Positions 1-7,900 of a stretch of 10,992 nt of DNA are shown here, in pieces. The DNA comes from Coemansia sp. RSA 1804 (Eukaryota; Kickxellomycota; Kickxellomycetes; Kickxellales; Kickxellaceae). Numbering within the stretch: the first letter of the stretch is position 1; each line of letters starts with the position of its first letter. The DNA lies in NCBI GenBank assembly GCA_027578815.1, contig JANBTH010000811.1, positions 1-10,992 on the forward strand, given 5' to 3'. The notes under the pieces are model-generated. The model saw only the letters and a program-made list of their open reading frames with translations, searched no databases and had not been told where the DNA came from. A program made the position numbers and the translations under genes.

Positions 1-1152
1 ATTAGTTTAATTGGATCCCAGTGGATGAGTTTGCGTATATCTGTTACAAGCACAATGGTAACATTTGTATGTGTTGTATTTATTCTACTCAATGCGGGAT
101 GGATGGATGCTGGCTTGGCTGGATTTATACTTACATACGCAACTTCTTTTTCAAACAATACGAGAAGTTTAATTAGTGGGTATACTTTTAACGAGCGAAA
201 CATGACTTCGGTTGAAAGAGTCATGCAATATCTGAAGCTGGACCAAGAGGCTGCATCAGAATCAACGCCTGAAAACAAGCCATCGGCTTTGTGGCCCAAG
301 GCAGGCAATATAGAGTTTGAGAACCTTGTTGCAGAGTATGTTCCAGGCGTTCCTGTTCTGCATGGAATTTCATTTTCTGTGCGTCATGGAGAAAAGGTTG
401 GCGTTGTTGGTCGCACGGGTGCAGGAAAGAGCACAATGTCATTAGCACTCACGCGGTTTGTTGAGGCAACTGAAGGCCGGATTGTGCTGGATGGCGTTGA
501 TATTTCCAAGATTGGACTGGAGGACCTAAGACGCAACATTACCATTATTCCACAAGATCCTGTGCTATTCAATGGCACAATACGCTATAACATTGATCCG
601 TTTGAAGAATACCCCGATGAGATTATCTGGGATGCTCTGAACCGTGTACATATGATTTGTGAGCAGACCAGCCATGTTGCCAGTGCAAGCACTAGCATTG
701 TAGGGATTGCAAATAGTGAGAATGCTGGTGGTACTGCTGGCGAGTTGCCGCTAGAGCGGATGGCTGGAGTATTCAGTAGCTTGGATGACAAGATTGAACA
801 GAACGGACACAGTCTGTCTGCTGGACAGCGACAGCTAGTGGCAATGGCACGTGCGCTTGTAAGGAGATCCAAGCTGATTATCATGGATGAAGCCACAGCA
901 TCCGTCGATTTTGATACCGATGAGCGACTTCAGCGCACAATCCGTGGCTACGAGTTCGCCAATTCCACTATTCTGTGCATTGCTCATCGTTTGCGCACTG
1001 TTATTGACTACGACAGAGTGCTTGTCCTTGACAAGGGTAAAGTGGCAGAGTTTGACACGCCAAAGAAGCTTTTGAAGAAAAAGGGCGGAATCTTTAGAGG
1101 AATGTGTGAAGAGACCGGCGAGTTTGAAGAACTAAAGGCCGCAGCCAAATAG
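1..1152 (+). CDS. ABCC/MRP-family ABC transporter, C-terminal part (5' truncated by window edge)
   Basis: This is the end of an ATP-driven efflux or vacuolar-sequestration pump of the MRP/ABCC type, which moves glutathione conjugates, bile-acid-like anions or similar substrates. The frame is open to base 1, giving 383 visible residues. Residues 17-50 are the last hydrophobic segments of the second membrane domain. A complete NBD2 follows: aromatic A-loop Y113, Walker A GRTGAGKST 137-145, Q-loop Q185 in a PQDPVLFNGTIRYN stretch typical of ABCC NBD2, signature LSAGQ 272-276, Walker B with D296 and catalytic E297, and H-loop H329. All ATPase residues are intact. About 45 extra residues, low in complexity, lie between the helical subdomain and the signature (about 220-265). 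The wording of NBD2 resembles yeast Ybt1-like bile-acid permeases, but the substrate cannot be read from this fragment. The first codons (to base 21) could instead be intron ending in CAG, because TGG at 22 begins the well-conserved part. The stop is TAG at 1150-1152. Confidence 0.93.
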   Translation: MSLIGSQWMSLRISVTSTMVTFVCVVFILLNAGWMDAGLAGFILTYATSFSNNTRSLISGYTFNERNMTSVERVMQYLKLDQEAASESTPENKPSALWPKAGNIEFENLVAEYVPGVPVLHGISFSVRHGEKVGVVGRTGAGKSTMSLALTRFVEATEGRIVLDGVDISKIGLEDLRRNITIIPQDPVLFNGTIRYNIDPFEEYPDEIIWDALNRVHMICEQTSHVASASTSIVGIANSENAGGTAGELPLERMAGVFSSLDDKIEQNGHSLSAGQRQLVAMARALVRRSKLIIMDEATASVDFDTDERLQRTIRGYEFANSTILCIAHRLRTVIDYDRVLVLDKGKVAEFDTPKKLLKKKGGIFRGMCEETGEFEELKAAAK

Positions 1153-1232
1153 ATAATCACTATTGTTGAGATGCAGTGACTTCTTTGGCAACCACGATAA
1201 ACAACATATGAATGACTCTCTTTCTTGTATCT

Positions 1233-1253
1233 TATCCGCCCATATCGCGGATA
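1233..1253 (+). repeat. 7-bp perfect inverted repeat (small hairpin) in the transporter 3' UTR
   Basis: TATCCGC at 1233-1239 and GCGGATA at 1247-1253 are exact reverse complements around a 7-base loop. It lies about 80 bases after the transporter stop and is GC-richer than its surroundings. It could fold in the 3' UTR RNA. A hairpin this short can arise by chance, so no function is claimed. Confidence 0.4.
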
Positions 1254-1416
1254 TCTTTATTGACAAAAACCTCTAAAAAATTAGAAAATTTAAAAACACA
1301 AAAATATTTAATTTTTCATATCTTTCCTTTTCCAATTTTTAGCTTTACTTTTTTTTTCGGGGTTTCCGGATTTCTAGTTATTTGTTAGTAGCCATAGCTG
1401 GCTTACAAACAATAGA

Positions 1417-1422
1417 AATAAA
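1417..1422 (+). terminator. Candidate poly(A) signal AATAAA for the ABC transporter
   Basis: This is the first exact AATAAA downstream of the transporter stop codon, about 265 bases away. Fungal poly(A) signals are loose, so an earlier AT-rich element (around 1260-1320) could be used instead. Confidence 0.3.
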
Positions 1423-1430
1423 GGACAACA

Positions 1431-1436
1431 TATAAA
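1431..1436 (+). promoter_or_regulatory. Candidate TATA element (TATAAA) upstream of SYF2
   Basis: TATAAA lies about 200 bases before the chosen SYF2 start codon and only 9 bases after the candidate AATAAA of the upstream gene. In AT-rich sequence the match is weak evidence. If both are real, the transporter's end and the SYF2 promoter abut. Confidence 0.25.
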
Positions 1437-1466
1437 CACATATAACTACGAATAGCTGCAACAAAG

Positions 1467-1472
1467 CACGTG
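1467..1472 (+). promoter_or_regulatory. E-box CACGTG in the SYF2 promoter
   Basis: A palindromic CACGTG, extended to GCACGTGA, stands out in AT-rich sequence about 160 bases before the SYF2 start. In fungi this is the core site for bHLH factors such as Cbf1/Pho4-type proteins. The distance from the start suits an upstream activating site. Binding itself is inferred. Confidence 0.35.
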
Positions 1473-1631
1473 ATTTGGTGACCATACTTTCTTTGTTCAT
1501 ATGTTTTGTGGTTGAGCATAGAGGGTAAAGTTATTTATTTAGAAACGTTAATAAATTAACACATTAGTATTTTTCTTAATAAGCTCTAGATATTAATTAT
1601 ATATTTTCGGCTTCAATTGTATATGCTCATA

Positions 1632-2462
1632 ATGGACTCCAGTGTGACGCAAAATCCAGAAAGTGCCTCTGGCACGGAGAGAATCCATACGGATAAAGAA
1701 AAGACAGTTGAAGGAGATGCAAGTATCATGAGCGGCAGTGGCGAAGAAACCGATTCCAGCGACAGCAGCTCGGAGGAGGATATCACGGAGAGGAAAGACA
1801 TTCCGGAGCAACTCAAAGCACAAGTAGACCGACTCCGGGCGATCCGCGAACGGCTGGTCAAGGGCGTGGAGGACAACAAGCGCGACGTGTACAAGGAGCA
1901 TCAGCGGCTTCGGGAGAACCCGCGGGACCATCGGCGTCAGGAGAGGAAGAGGCGGGAGGCGGAGATATTGAAGGAGAGGGAAGAGTATTTGGGACAGGAT
2001 TATGAGCGGTCGCGGTTCCGGGACTACTCGATTGAACAGGTCGAAAGGTACGAGGAAAAGAAGCGCGGCCGCGAAGAGAATGCGGAGCGTGGTTTCACCG
2101 ACTATTCGCAGGTCAACAGACGCAAGTACGAGCGCGATGTTGCTAAGATCAAGCCTGACTTGGCTGCGTACGAGAGAGATAAACATGAAAAGGCAGCGAT
2201 GATGGGAGGGACCGGCGGTTCTGAGGTGTCGTTGGATGCTGTGCATAAGCCGGATCACCGGCATGTGGAGAAGCTCGTCAAGACTGTTGAGGAGCAACAG
2301 CGGCGTCGCGCAGAGCTGCACAAGCCGTCTATTGAGAAGGAGGGCGAGAGCGTGTCCTACATCAACGAGCGGAATGCCCGGTTCAACCGCAAGATGAACC
2401 GCGCATATGACAAGCACACCAAGGAGATCCGCGACAACTTTGAGCGCGGAACAGCGTTGTAG
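1632..2462 (+). CDS. SYF2: Pre-mRNA-splicing factor SYF2
   Basis: SYF2 is a small, highly charged component of the Prp19/NineTeen-associated spliceosome, where it works with the Syf1/Clf1 scaffold in the activated complex in the nucleus. The ATG at 1632 gives 276 residues, close to animal and fungal orthologues. An acidic serine-rich N-terminus (about 34-50) is followed by a long charged helix (about 55-150). The two family hallmarks come next: GFTDYSQVNRRKYERD...KIKPD (about 154-176) and the C-terminal block YINERNARFNRK...IRDNFERGTAL (243-276), which matches the family's near-invariant ending. The 1632 ATG has A at -3 and G at +4. An in-frame ATG at 1623 has poor context and would add only three residues. 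The gene is a single exon and converges on ROK1. Identification rests on the conserved C-terminal half; the N-terminus is divergent, as is normal for this family. Confidence 0.93.
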   Translation: MDSSVTQNPESASGTERIHTDKEKTVEGDASIMSGSGEETDSSDSSSEEDITERKDIPEQLKAQVDRLRAIRERLVKGVEDNKRDVYKEHQRLRENPRDHRRQERKRREAEILKEREEYLGQDYERSRFRDYSIEQVERYEEKKRGREENAERGFTDYSQVNRRKYERDVAKIKPDLAAYERDKHEKAAMMGGTGGSEVSLDAVHKPDHRHVEKLVKTVEEQQRRRAELHKPSIEKEGESVSYINERNARFNRKMNRAYDKHTKEIRDNFERGTAL

Positions 2463-2500
2463 CAACATGTTTTCATTTCTATTGATATCGTTGTTTGTTG

Positions 2501-2506
2501 TTTATT
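2501..2506 (-). terminator. Poly(A) signal AATAAA for ROK1 (minus strand)
   Basis: TTTATT on the plus strand reads AATAAA on the minus strand, 113 bases past the ROK1 stop. Cleavage 10-30 bases further on would fall just short of, or at, the SYF2 stop codon region. Confidence 0.45.
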
Positions 2507-2599
2507 TGTTCATTAACCAGACCATGTGTATTTTGAGCACTGCGAGGGCAACTACTTATTATTAACATTGGCGCCAAATGTCAGCCAAAATAACCACTG

Positions 2600-2605
2600 A
2601 ATAAA
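2600..2605 (+). terminator. Poly(A) signal AATAAA for SYF2
   Basis: This is the only exact AATAAA on the plus strand after the SYF2 stop, 137 bases downstream. Usual cleavage 10-30 bases later would fall inside the antisense 3' end of the ROK1 coding sequence (stop at 2620-2622). Confidence 0.45.
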
Positions 2606-2619
2606 ACCATAGCATGACG

Positions 2620-4378
2620 TTACTTTGCAGAAAGCTCTCGCTGCTTCTTCGCCTTTGACTGTTCAATGATCTGCTTCTTCCGCTTCTGGCGATTAATGTC
2701 GTACTTGGGCACGGTGCTGACAGAGTCGCGATCAATCGGGGCCTTCTTGAGCTTCTTCTTGTCGGAGTTCTTGGGATTCTTCAGTTTCAGCATCCACTCG
2801 GGAACGTCGCAGCCGGATTCGCGCATGACGTTGACGATGGTCTTGAGGTAGGGGCCGTCCTCCTTTGTAAAGTAAGTGATGGCCTTGCCCGGCCGACCCG
2901 CGCGACCAGTGCGACCGATGCGGTGGATATAGGATTGCGTGGACTGCGGGAAGTCGTAGTTGATGACGAGGTTGACGCCCTTGAAGTCGATACCGCGGGC
3001 CATCAGCTCGGTACAGATGAGGACCCACAGATCGCCGGAGCGGAACTTCTGGATCAGCCGGTTGCGCTGGGTCTGTGTGCGCTCCGAGTGGATGACATCG
3101 ACGTTGATCCCCTCAAAGACCAGTTCATGGAAGAGCTCCTTTGCACGCTCGATGGACTGCACAAAGATCAGACACGGGGGCTTGAAGCCGGTGACCACCA
3201 TTTTGCGCAGCTCCACCAGTTTGCCGTTCTCCTGGCCAACAAACACGAGGCGCTGGTCAATGGTTTCGGTGGCAGCGTTCTGCGTGCCGACGATAACGCG
3301 GATCGGATCCTTCATGATGGTGTGGGCCATCTGCTCGACGCTGGAGGGCATTGTTGCGCTGAACAGCGAGATCTGCAGACCCGACGACGAGCAGGCAGCC
3401 AGGATCTCATCGACCTGCTCGACAAAGCCCTTGTCCATCAGCGTATCGGCCTCGTCGAGAACCAGCGAGTGCACGTGAGACAGGTCGGTTTCGCCGTTCT
3501 GGATAGCGTGGACGAGCCGCAGGGGCGTGGTGACAAGAATATCGAATTTCTGGCGCATTGCCGGGTCCTGCGCCTGCATGGCAGCGCTGGGCTTTGTGAG
3601 CAGACAGGTCTTGAGACTGGTTCCCGCCACCAGGTTGCGCAGATGGTCGTGGATCTGCGTTGCCAGCTCCCGTGTAGGCGATACCACAACCGCCCTGTAC
3701 CCGCCGCGCTCCCCCGTGTGCACCCTGTGCAGGATCGACAGCAGAAAGGCCAGCGTCTTGCCTGATCCCGTTGGCGCGTTGGCAATCAGATCGCGCCGGT
3801 GGATGGCTATCGGGATCGCTTGCATCTGGATAGCCGTTGGTTGCGTGAATCCAAGCCGGTCCAGATTGCGCCGCACAAACGGCTGGAACTCGTGCTCCCT
3901 GCACAGCATCTCAAACGACTTTACCGGATGCGGCACATCCGTTCCCGTCACCTTGATCCGGTGCCGCTTAAGGAACACTGCCACCTCATTGGCCCTCTGA
4001 AACGGCGTATGGTCGTCCTCCTGTTCTACAAACCGACTAGCCGACCCGCTCAGCTGCCCAGCCGGCACGCTGTGTGCTGCTTTTCTGCTCCCCTGCCGTC
4101 CGTGGTCGCCGAAGAAATCCAGTTCCTTGGGAACGCTGTCCACAATATCAACCGCGTCTCGTTCTGTCGGGCGCGAGGGCTACAAGACATAACATATTGG
4201 TGAATGGCGAGGTTTAGCAATTTACAGGTGATGCTGGTCGTGGTGACTTTTACTTATTGGTAACTGTTGGCTGGGAGGCTGAGTGTGTTCGTCTACTTGC
4301 CTTGAACACAGAAATGTCCTCCTGGAACCGCTGTTTGTCGAACTTGGCTCCGGCGCCGAGTAGCTTGAAAAAGTCCAT
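2620..4378 (-). CDS. ROK1: DEAD-box RNA helicase DDX52/Rok1 (two exons: 4378-4301 and 4179-2620)
   Basis: Rok1 is a nucleolar ATP-dependent RNA helicase of small-subunit (18S) ribosome assembly; in yeast it acts with Rrp5 and on the snR30 snoRNA. The joined protein has 545 residues, in the family range. Exon 1 encodes 26 residues with the family-typical motif LGAGAKFDKQRF. Exon 2 carries a LDFFG motif, the pre-core TGTDVPHPVKSF, Q motif GFTQPTAIQ (136-144), Walker A APTGSGKT (161-168), PTRELA (194-199), DEAD (268-271), SAT (300-302), LIFVQS (363-368), ARGID in motif V and HRIGRTGRAG (445-454). A Lys-rich tail follows. No ATG begins the long exon: the frame closes upstream at TAG 4182-4180, which is also the acceptor of the intron. 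The ATG at 4378 has A at -3 and G at +4. All catalytic motifs are intact. The exact splice junction is inferred; the helicase identity is secure. Confidence 0.92.
4180..4300 (-). other. Intron of ROK1, apparently GC-AG type
   Basis: On the minus strand, exon 1 ends ...TTCAAG and continues GCAAGT, which is the classical GC-donor consensus AAG|GCAAGT. The 121-base intron ends CTTGTAG at 4180. A branch-like GCTAAAC lies at 4218-4212, about 33 bases before the acceptor. Joining 4301 to 4179 keeps phase 0 and gives a continuous Rok1-like N-terminus. A GT alternative exists (donor 4296, acceptor after 4164, phase 1), but its donor GTAGAC and acceptor context are poorer. Unspliced RNA would reach a TAA at 4252-4250 after 42 codons. 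Confidence 0.7.
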
Positions 4379-4568
4379 TCTTGGTAATATAATGCGCAAT
4401 GCTGTGTTGCAAATTGAAAGAAAAGTAAAGTGCAGCACAGCACTGGAAGGCACGCAAGAGCAAAAAAGTGAAGAATACAAGTAGCTAAGAAAATTAAAAA
4501 AAAGTAATCACTGATCATAATCATTAAATAAAATTTTGGTAATACGTTCCACAGAGTTGGTACAAGCT

Positions 4569-4574
4569 TTTATT
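4569..4574 (-). terminator. Candidate poly(A) signal AATAAA (minus strand), for kinesin or the small open frame
   Basis: Plus-strand TTTATT reads AATAAA on the minus strand, about 345 bases past the kinesin stop and overlapping the TAA of the small open frame. It is about 190 bases before the ROK1 start codon, so a kinesin transcript ending here would stop short of the ROK1 gene. Confidence 0.35.
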
Positions 4575-4797
4575 TACAAAGTTTAGAAGGCGGCGACTGG
4601 GTCAACTCAGTTAGTTGATTCCGCTGAAGGTCGTATAATGTGCTCCCTCGAGTTCGAGTGCGCTGTTGGGCTTTCTTCAACATCTGAAAAGGGTGTTCGA
4701 CGATGACAGGATTACGTGCTACTAAGCTTGCGTGCAAACGGCAAGAAATATTCTCACTAAAAATGGGATGAAAAGTGCACTCTGAGTCGATTCCTTT
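4570..4797 (-). other. Unassigned 75-codon open frame, possibly a small exon
   Basis: Between TAA at 4800-4798 and TAA at 4572-4570 the minus strand is open for 75 codons. The only ATG is at 4683, which would give 37 residues (begins MLKKAQQRTRTRG, basic then Gln/Leu-rich). The bases just before that ATG read CCCTTTTCAG, a very good 3' splice acceptor, so 4683-4570 could be a terminal exon. I found no matching first exon with a good GT donor between here and the kinesin stop. An AATAAA overlaps its stop codon. I do not recognise the peptide. It could equally be chance within the kinesin 3' UTR. Confidence 0.25.
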
Positions 4798-4918
4798 TTA
4801 CTCTTTTTAAATTTTCTGTGGAGCGCAAGATCCTCGCATTTTCAGTAGAACGAATAAAAGACAAAACACACCAAATGTTGCATAGCAAGAGAAAACAATA
4901 CGATTTAGGAAAACAAGG

Positions 4919-7900
4919 CTACTTTTTGCGGCTGCGCAGGCCTCTGAGCATCTTCATGGGAGTGGCAAAGATGCTGGAGTCGGGGCGGTTGTCGTCGGTG
5001 AGCCCGTCGGGGCCGGCAGGCGGAACCAGCATGTGCTCATGGCCATCGGCGTCGATGTTGTTCTTGGAGTTGGCGCGAGTGCGCACGGGAGTGAACAGCA
5101 CCGGGTTCTTGCTCTCCTGCGGCACAAGCGCAGCCTTTGCGAGACGCGAAGAGGAGGAGGAGGATGAAGCAAGTGCGGCTGGCCGGCTACGCAGATCGGA
5201 CGCTGAGGCGGCTAGAAGCGGTTTCGGCTGCGGAGCTCCGATTACACGGTCGTCCGCGCCGTTGTCGCTGTCGGGCGATCCGATGCTGAGGACGGTGCGG
5301 CCCGCATGGAGCCTGCGCTTCTTCTTGATTGTTGCCTGCGCATCGGCTGCCACCGACGACGAGATGGCGGCGATTTGGTCCAGCGCCTCGTGGCCGCCCA
5401 GCGACGACGACAGCGGCGCGGTGTGCGGAGGAGACAGAACATGCGCGGAAGGAGACAGCTGCATCGCGGCTGAGCGGTCCTGGTACGAGCTGCTGTTGCC
5501 GGGGGAGACGGCCAGCGGAGCAGCTGGGCGAACGGTCTCTTCCTCCTCTTCTTCTTCGGCAATCGCCGACCCATGCAGCGACTGGTGGGCCACGGACGAG
5601 ATTCCGGGCTTGCGGACCATCGAGCGCGTGCGCTTGGAGGTGGAACCAGCCAGCTGGTGCGCGTCAAGCTCCTCGGCTTCCTCGGCAAGCGGATCGTGGC
5701 TGTAGTCGCCCGAGGCGATTGGCAGGTCGTGGATCTCCTCCGACGTGAAGGTGACGCTGACCCCGCCCGAGGCATGCGCCACAATGGGGCCCGAGTACAC
5801 CGTGGACCGCACCCGCGGCTGGTGCGCCAGCAGCGACGGGTCGGCGCCAGCCACCGCCGAGTCGATGGAGTCGACGGTGTTGCCGCGCGCACGCAGACCG
5901 CCTCCGCCGCTGCTGCTGTTGCTGGCGTCGCCGGCGCTGAACGACAGCACCTCCGTCGAGTAGTGGCCGACTGCAGAGTCGGTGTGCGCAAACCGGCCGG
6001 CCATGTACGGGCGGGTGCTCAAGGGCTCCGCGTTGACACGGCGCCGCGAATCGTTGGCGAAATGGCCGAACACGCGGCTGACCACGCGCTTCGCACGGCC
6101 GCCCTGCATCTGCTGCGGATCCTGGCCCTGCAGATGCCTGGACGATCCTCCGCCACGTGCGGGCGGGTTGAACGAATCCGTCGACGACTCCTGCGCAAAG
6201 CTGCGCGGTTGCGGATTGCGGTGCAGCACGCGGCCCTTCGACACCACGCGGTCGAGTGCGCGCATCGGGCTGGCCAGACTGCTCTGCGATGTCGGCAGCG
6301 CGCTGCCGGGTGCCGAGAGCGCGGACACGCCGATCGGGTTGCCGCCGTTCAGCGCCTCCAGCGAGTCGACGGAGCGCAGCGAGATCTTGCAGAACGACCC
6401 GTCCTCGCCGTCGCTGGTGCTCTCGGTGTGGATGCTGAGGCGCGGGCTCCCGCCGCCGCCGCCAAGACCGCCGGTAGCCGAGGCGTTGAGGACAAGCCCG
6501 CCCTGCTCAGCGCCGCCAGCACCGGCTGCCGCTGCCTGGTCGCGCAGCCGTGCGCGCAGATGGCGGATCTCGCGCATCAGCACGTCGTTCTGCGCATTGA
6601 CCTGCGACACGCGCGCCTGCTCCTTCATCCACCACTCGAGCGCCGCGTCCTTCTGCCTCGTCAGCCGCTCCACCACCTCGTCCGCCGAACCGGCCTCCGC
6701 AGCTCCCGCCTGGAGATCCGCCAGCAGCACGCGCAGCCGCTCCTGCAGCGGCAGCAGCTCATGCGTCTCCCACCGCCGACGCGCGCGCATCGCCTGCGTC
6801 TCGGCTTCGCGGTTCTGCGTCTTCAGCATGCTGATCTGCGCCAGGAGCTGCGTGCGCTCGCGCTCGTGCGCCAGCGCCGCCGCCTGCTCCGCCTGCGCAG
6901 CTCCGGACGCCGACGCGCGCGCCAGCCGCGCATCCAGCGCCGCCACGCGCGTGTTGGACTCGATGAGCGCGGCCTCCAGCGCCGCCTGGCCTGCGCGGTC
7001 GGCCTCCCGCGCCTGCGTGGTCATCTCGAGCTGTGTGCGCAGCGACGAGCCCTGGGCCTCCAGCGACTCGACCAGAACACGCAGATTGGCAATCTCCGCG
7101 TGGTCGCCGGCCGAAATCGACGTGAACTTGTTTGCCTTGCGACTCGCCGCGCGACTAACCGCCCGACGCTGCGCTGTGCGCGGAGATACCGTGGGCACGT
7201 GCGCAGTGTCCATTCCGGACGCAGAAGTCGGAGAGGTGCCGTCGGCGTGGGCGCCGTCCGAGTCCGAGTCCGAGTCGGCCGCGCGCAGCGTGCGGAGGCG
7301 CGAGAGAATGTCGATCTTGTGCGCCGCCTTCGCCTCGCTGCGCGCCAGCTCGTCGTGCAGCCGCGCGGCGGCGCCGTCCTGCAGGCGGCCGATGGCGGCC
7401 ACGAAGAAGCCGGCTACCTCCGCTCGCGTTGCCTGCTCGATGCCAAGCACCTGGTCCTGCGCCGCAGCGCAGCGCGTCTGCAGATCGGCAACCGCCGCCT
7501 CCAGACACTCGGCGTACGCAGCCAGCTCGTCGATCTCGGCATCCTTGGCCGCCGCCAGCCGCGCCAGCTGCGGCGGACACTGGTGCTCGCCACCCAGCTG
7601 CTGGTGCTGCGGAAGCACACGCGACAGGGCCACCGAGGGCGCACTCCGGTCCGCCGGCATCTCGAAGCTGAACTGCGCGTCGCTCGGGGCCACGGCGTCG
7701 GCGGCCGCCTGTCTTGGCGGCGGCGGCCTGCGCACTCCGGCTGCATGTCTGCGCTGCGTCGGCGGGGCTGCTGCAGCAACGGCAGACGGAGGCGGCGCAG
7801 GGTGCTGCCACGCGCCGCCCAGGCCGTTGCGCTGGCGCTTGGACGTGGTCGGCGCCGGCGGTCTGGGCGCTGCAAACACATCGTCGGCATCGACTTCGGC

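Larger units (their letters stand above)
1153..1631. other. AT-rich spacer: transporter 3' region and SYF2 promoter
   Basis: No coding potential is seen here. The spacer must hold the 3' untranslated region and poly(A) site of the transporter and the promoter of SYF2, both on the plus strand. Long A/T runs fill about 1270-1350. A perfect small hairpin, an AATAAA, a TATAAA and a CACGTG are listed separately. Confidence 0.7.
2463..2619. other. Convergent intergenic gap between SYF2 and ROK1
   Basis: These 157 bases must hold the 3' ends of both genes. The plus-strand AATAAA sits at the far side, next to the ROK1 stop, and the minus-strand AATAAA sits next to the SYF2 stop, so the two mature transcripts should overlap over most of the gap. 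No other element is recognised. Confidence 0.6.
4379..4918. other. Spacer between kinesin stop and ROK1 start
   Basis: Both flanking genes are on the minus strand, so this holds the kinesin 3' end and the ROK1 promoter. The part next to ROK1 (4380-4560) is AT-rich, with pyrimidine-rich stretches on the minus strand and no upstream ATG within 100 bases of the ROK1 start. The middle (about 4570-4740) is noticeably richer in G and C and contains an unexplained open frame, listed separately. No tRNA or other RNA gene is recognised. Confidence 0.6.

Noticed and set aside
1617..1631. SYF2 start at 1617 or 1623
   Set aside because: 1617 is TTG. The ATG at 1623 has T at -3 and C at +4, whereas 1632 has A at -3 and G at +4.
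1593..2468. Minus-strand 291-codon open frame opposite SYF2
   Set aside because: It exactly mirrors SYF2 in register and encodes a Leu-rich peptide expected from the antisense of Glu/Lys/Arg codons; the SYF2 reading is conserved.
2535..2550. 12-mer TTGAGCACTGCG shared with about 10595-10606
   Set aside because: A few shared 12-mers are expected by chance in 11 kb, and the flanks differ.
2923..3765. Plus-strand open frame opposite ROK1
   Set aside because: In register with helicase codons and lacking any motif of its own; the helicase motifs fix the real strand.
4602..4618. Hairpin TCAACT/AGTTGA with 5-base loop as a terminator
   Set aside because: Six base pairs only, no U-run logic in a eukaryote, and within the unassigned open frame; probably chance.
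4640..4660. GAGTTCGAGT as a tRNA B-box
   Set aside because: The base after the T-loop does not allow a T-stem, and no A-box or acceptor pairing is found nearby on either strand.
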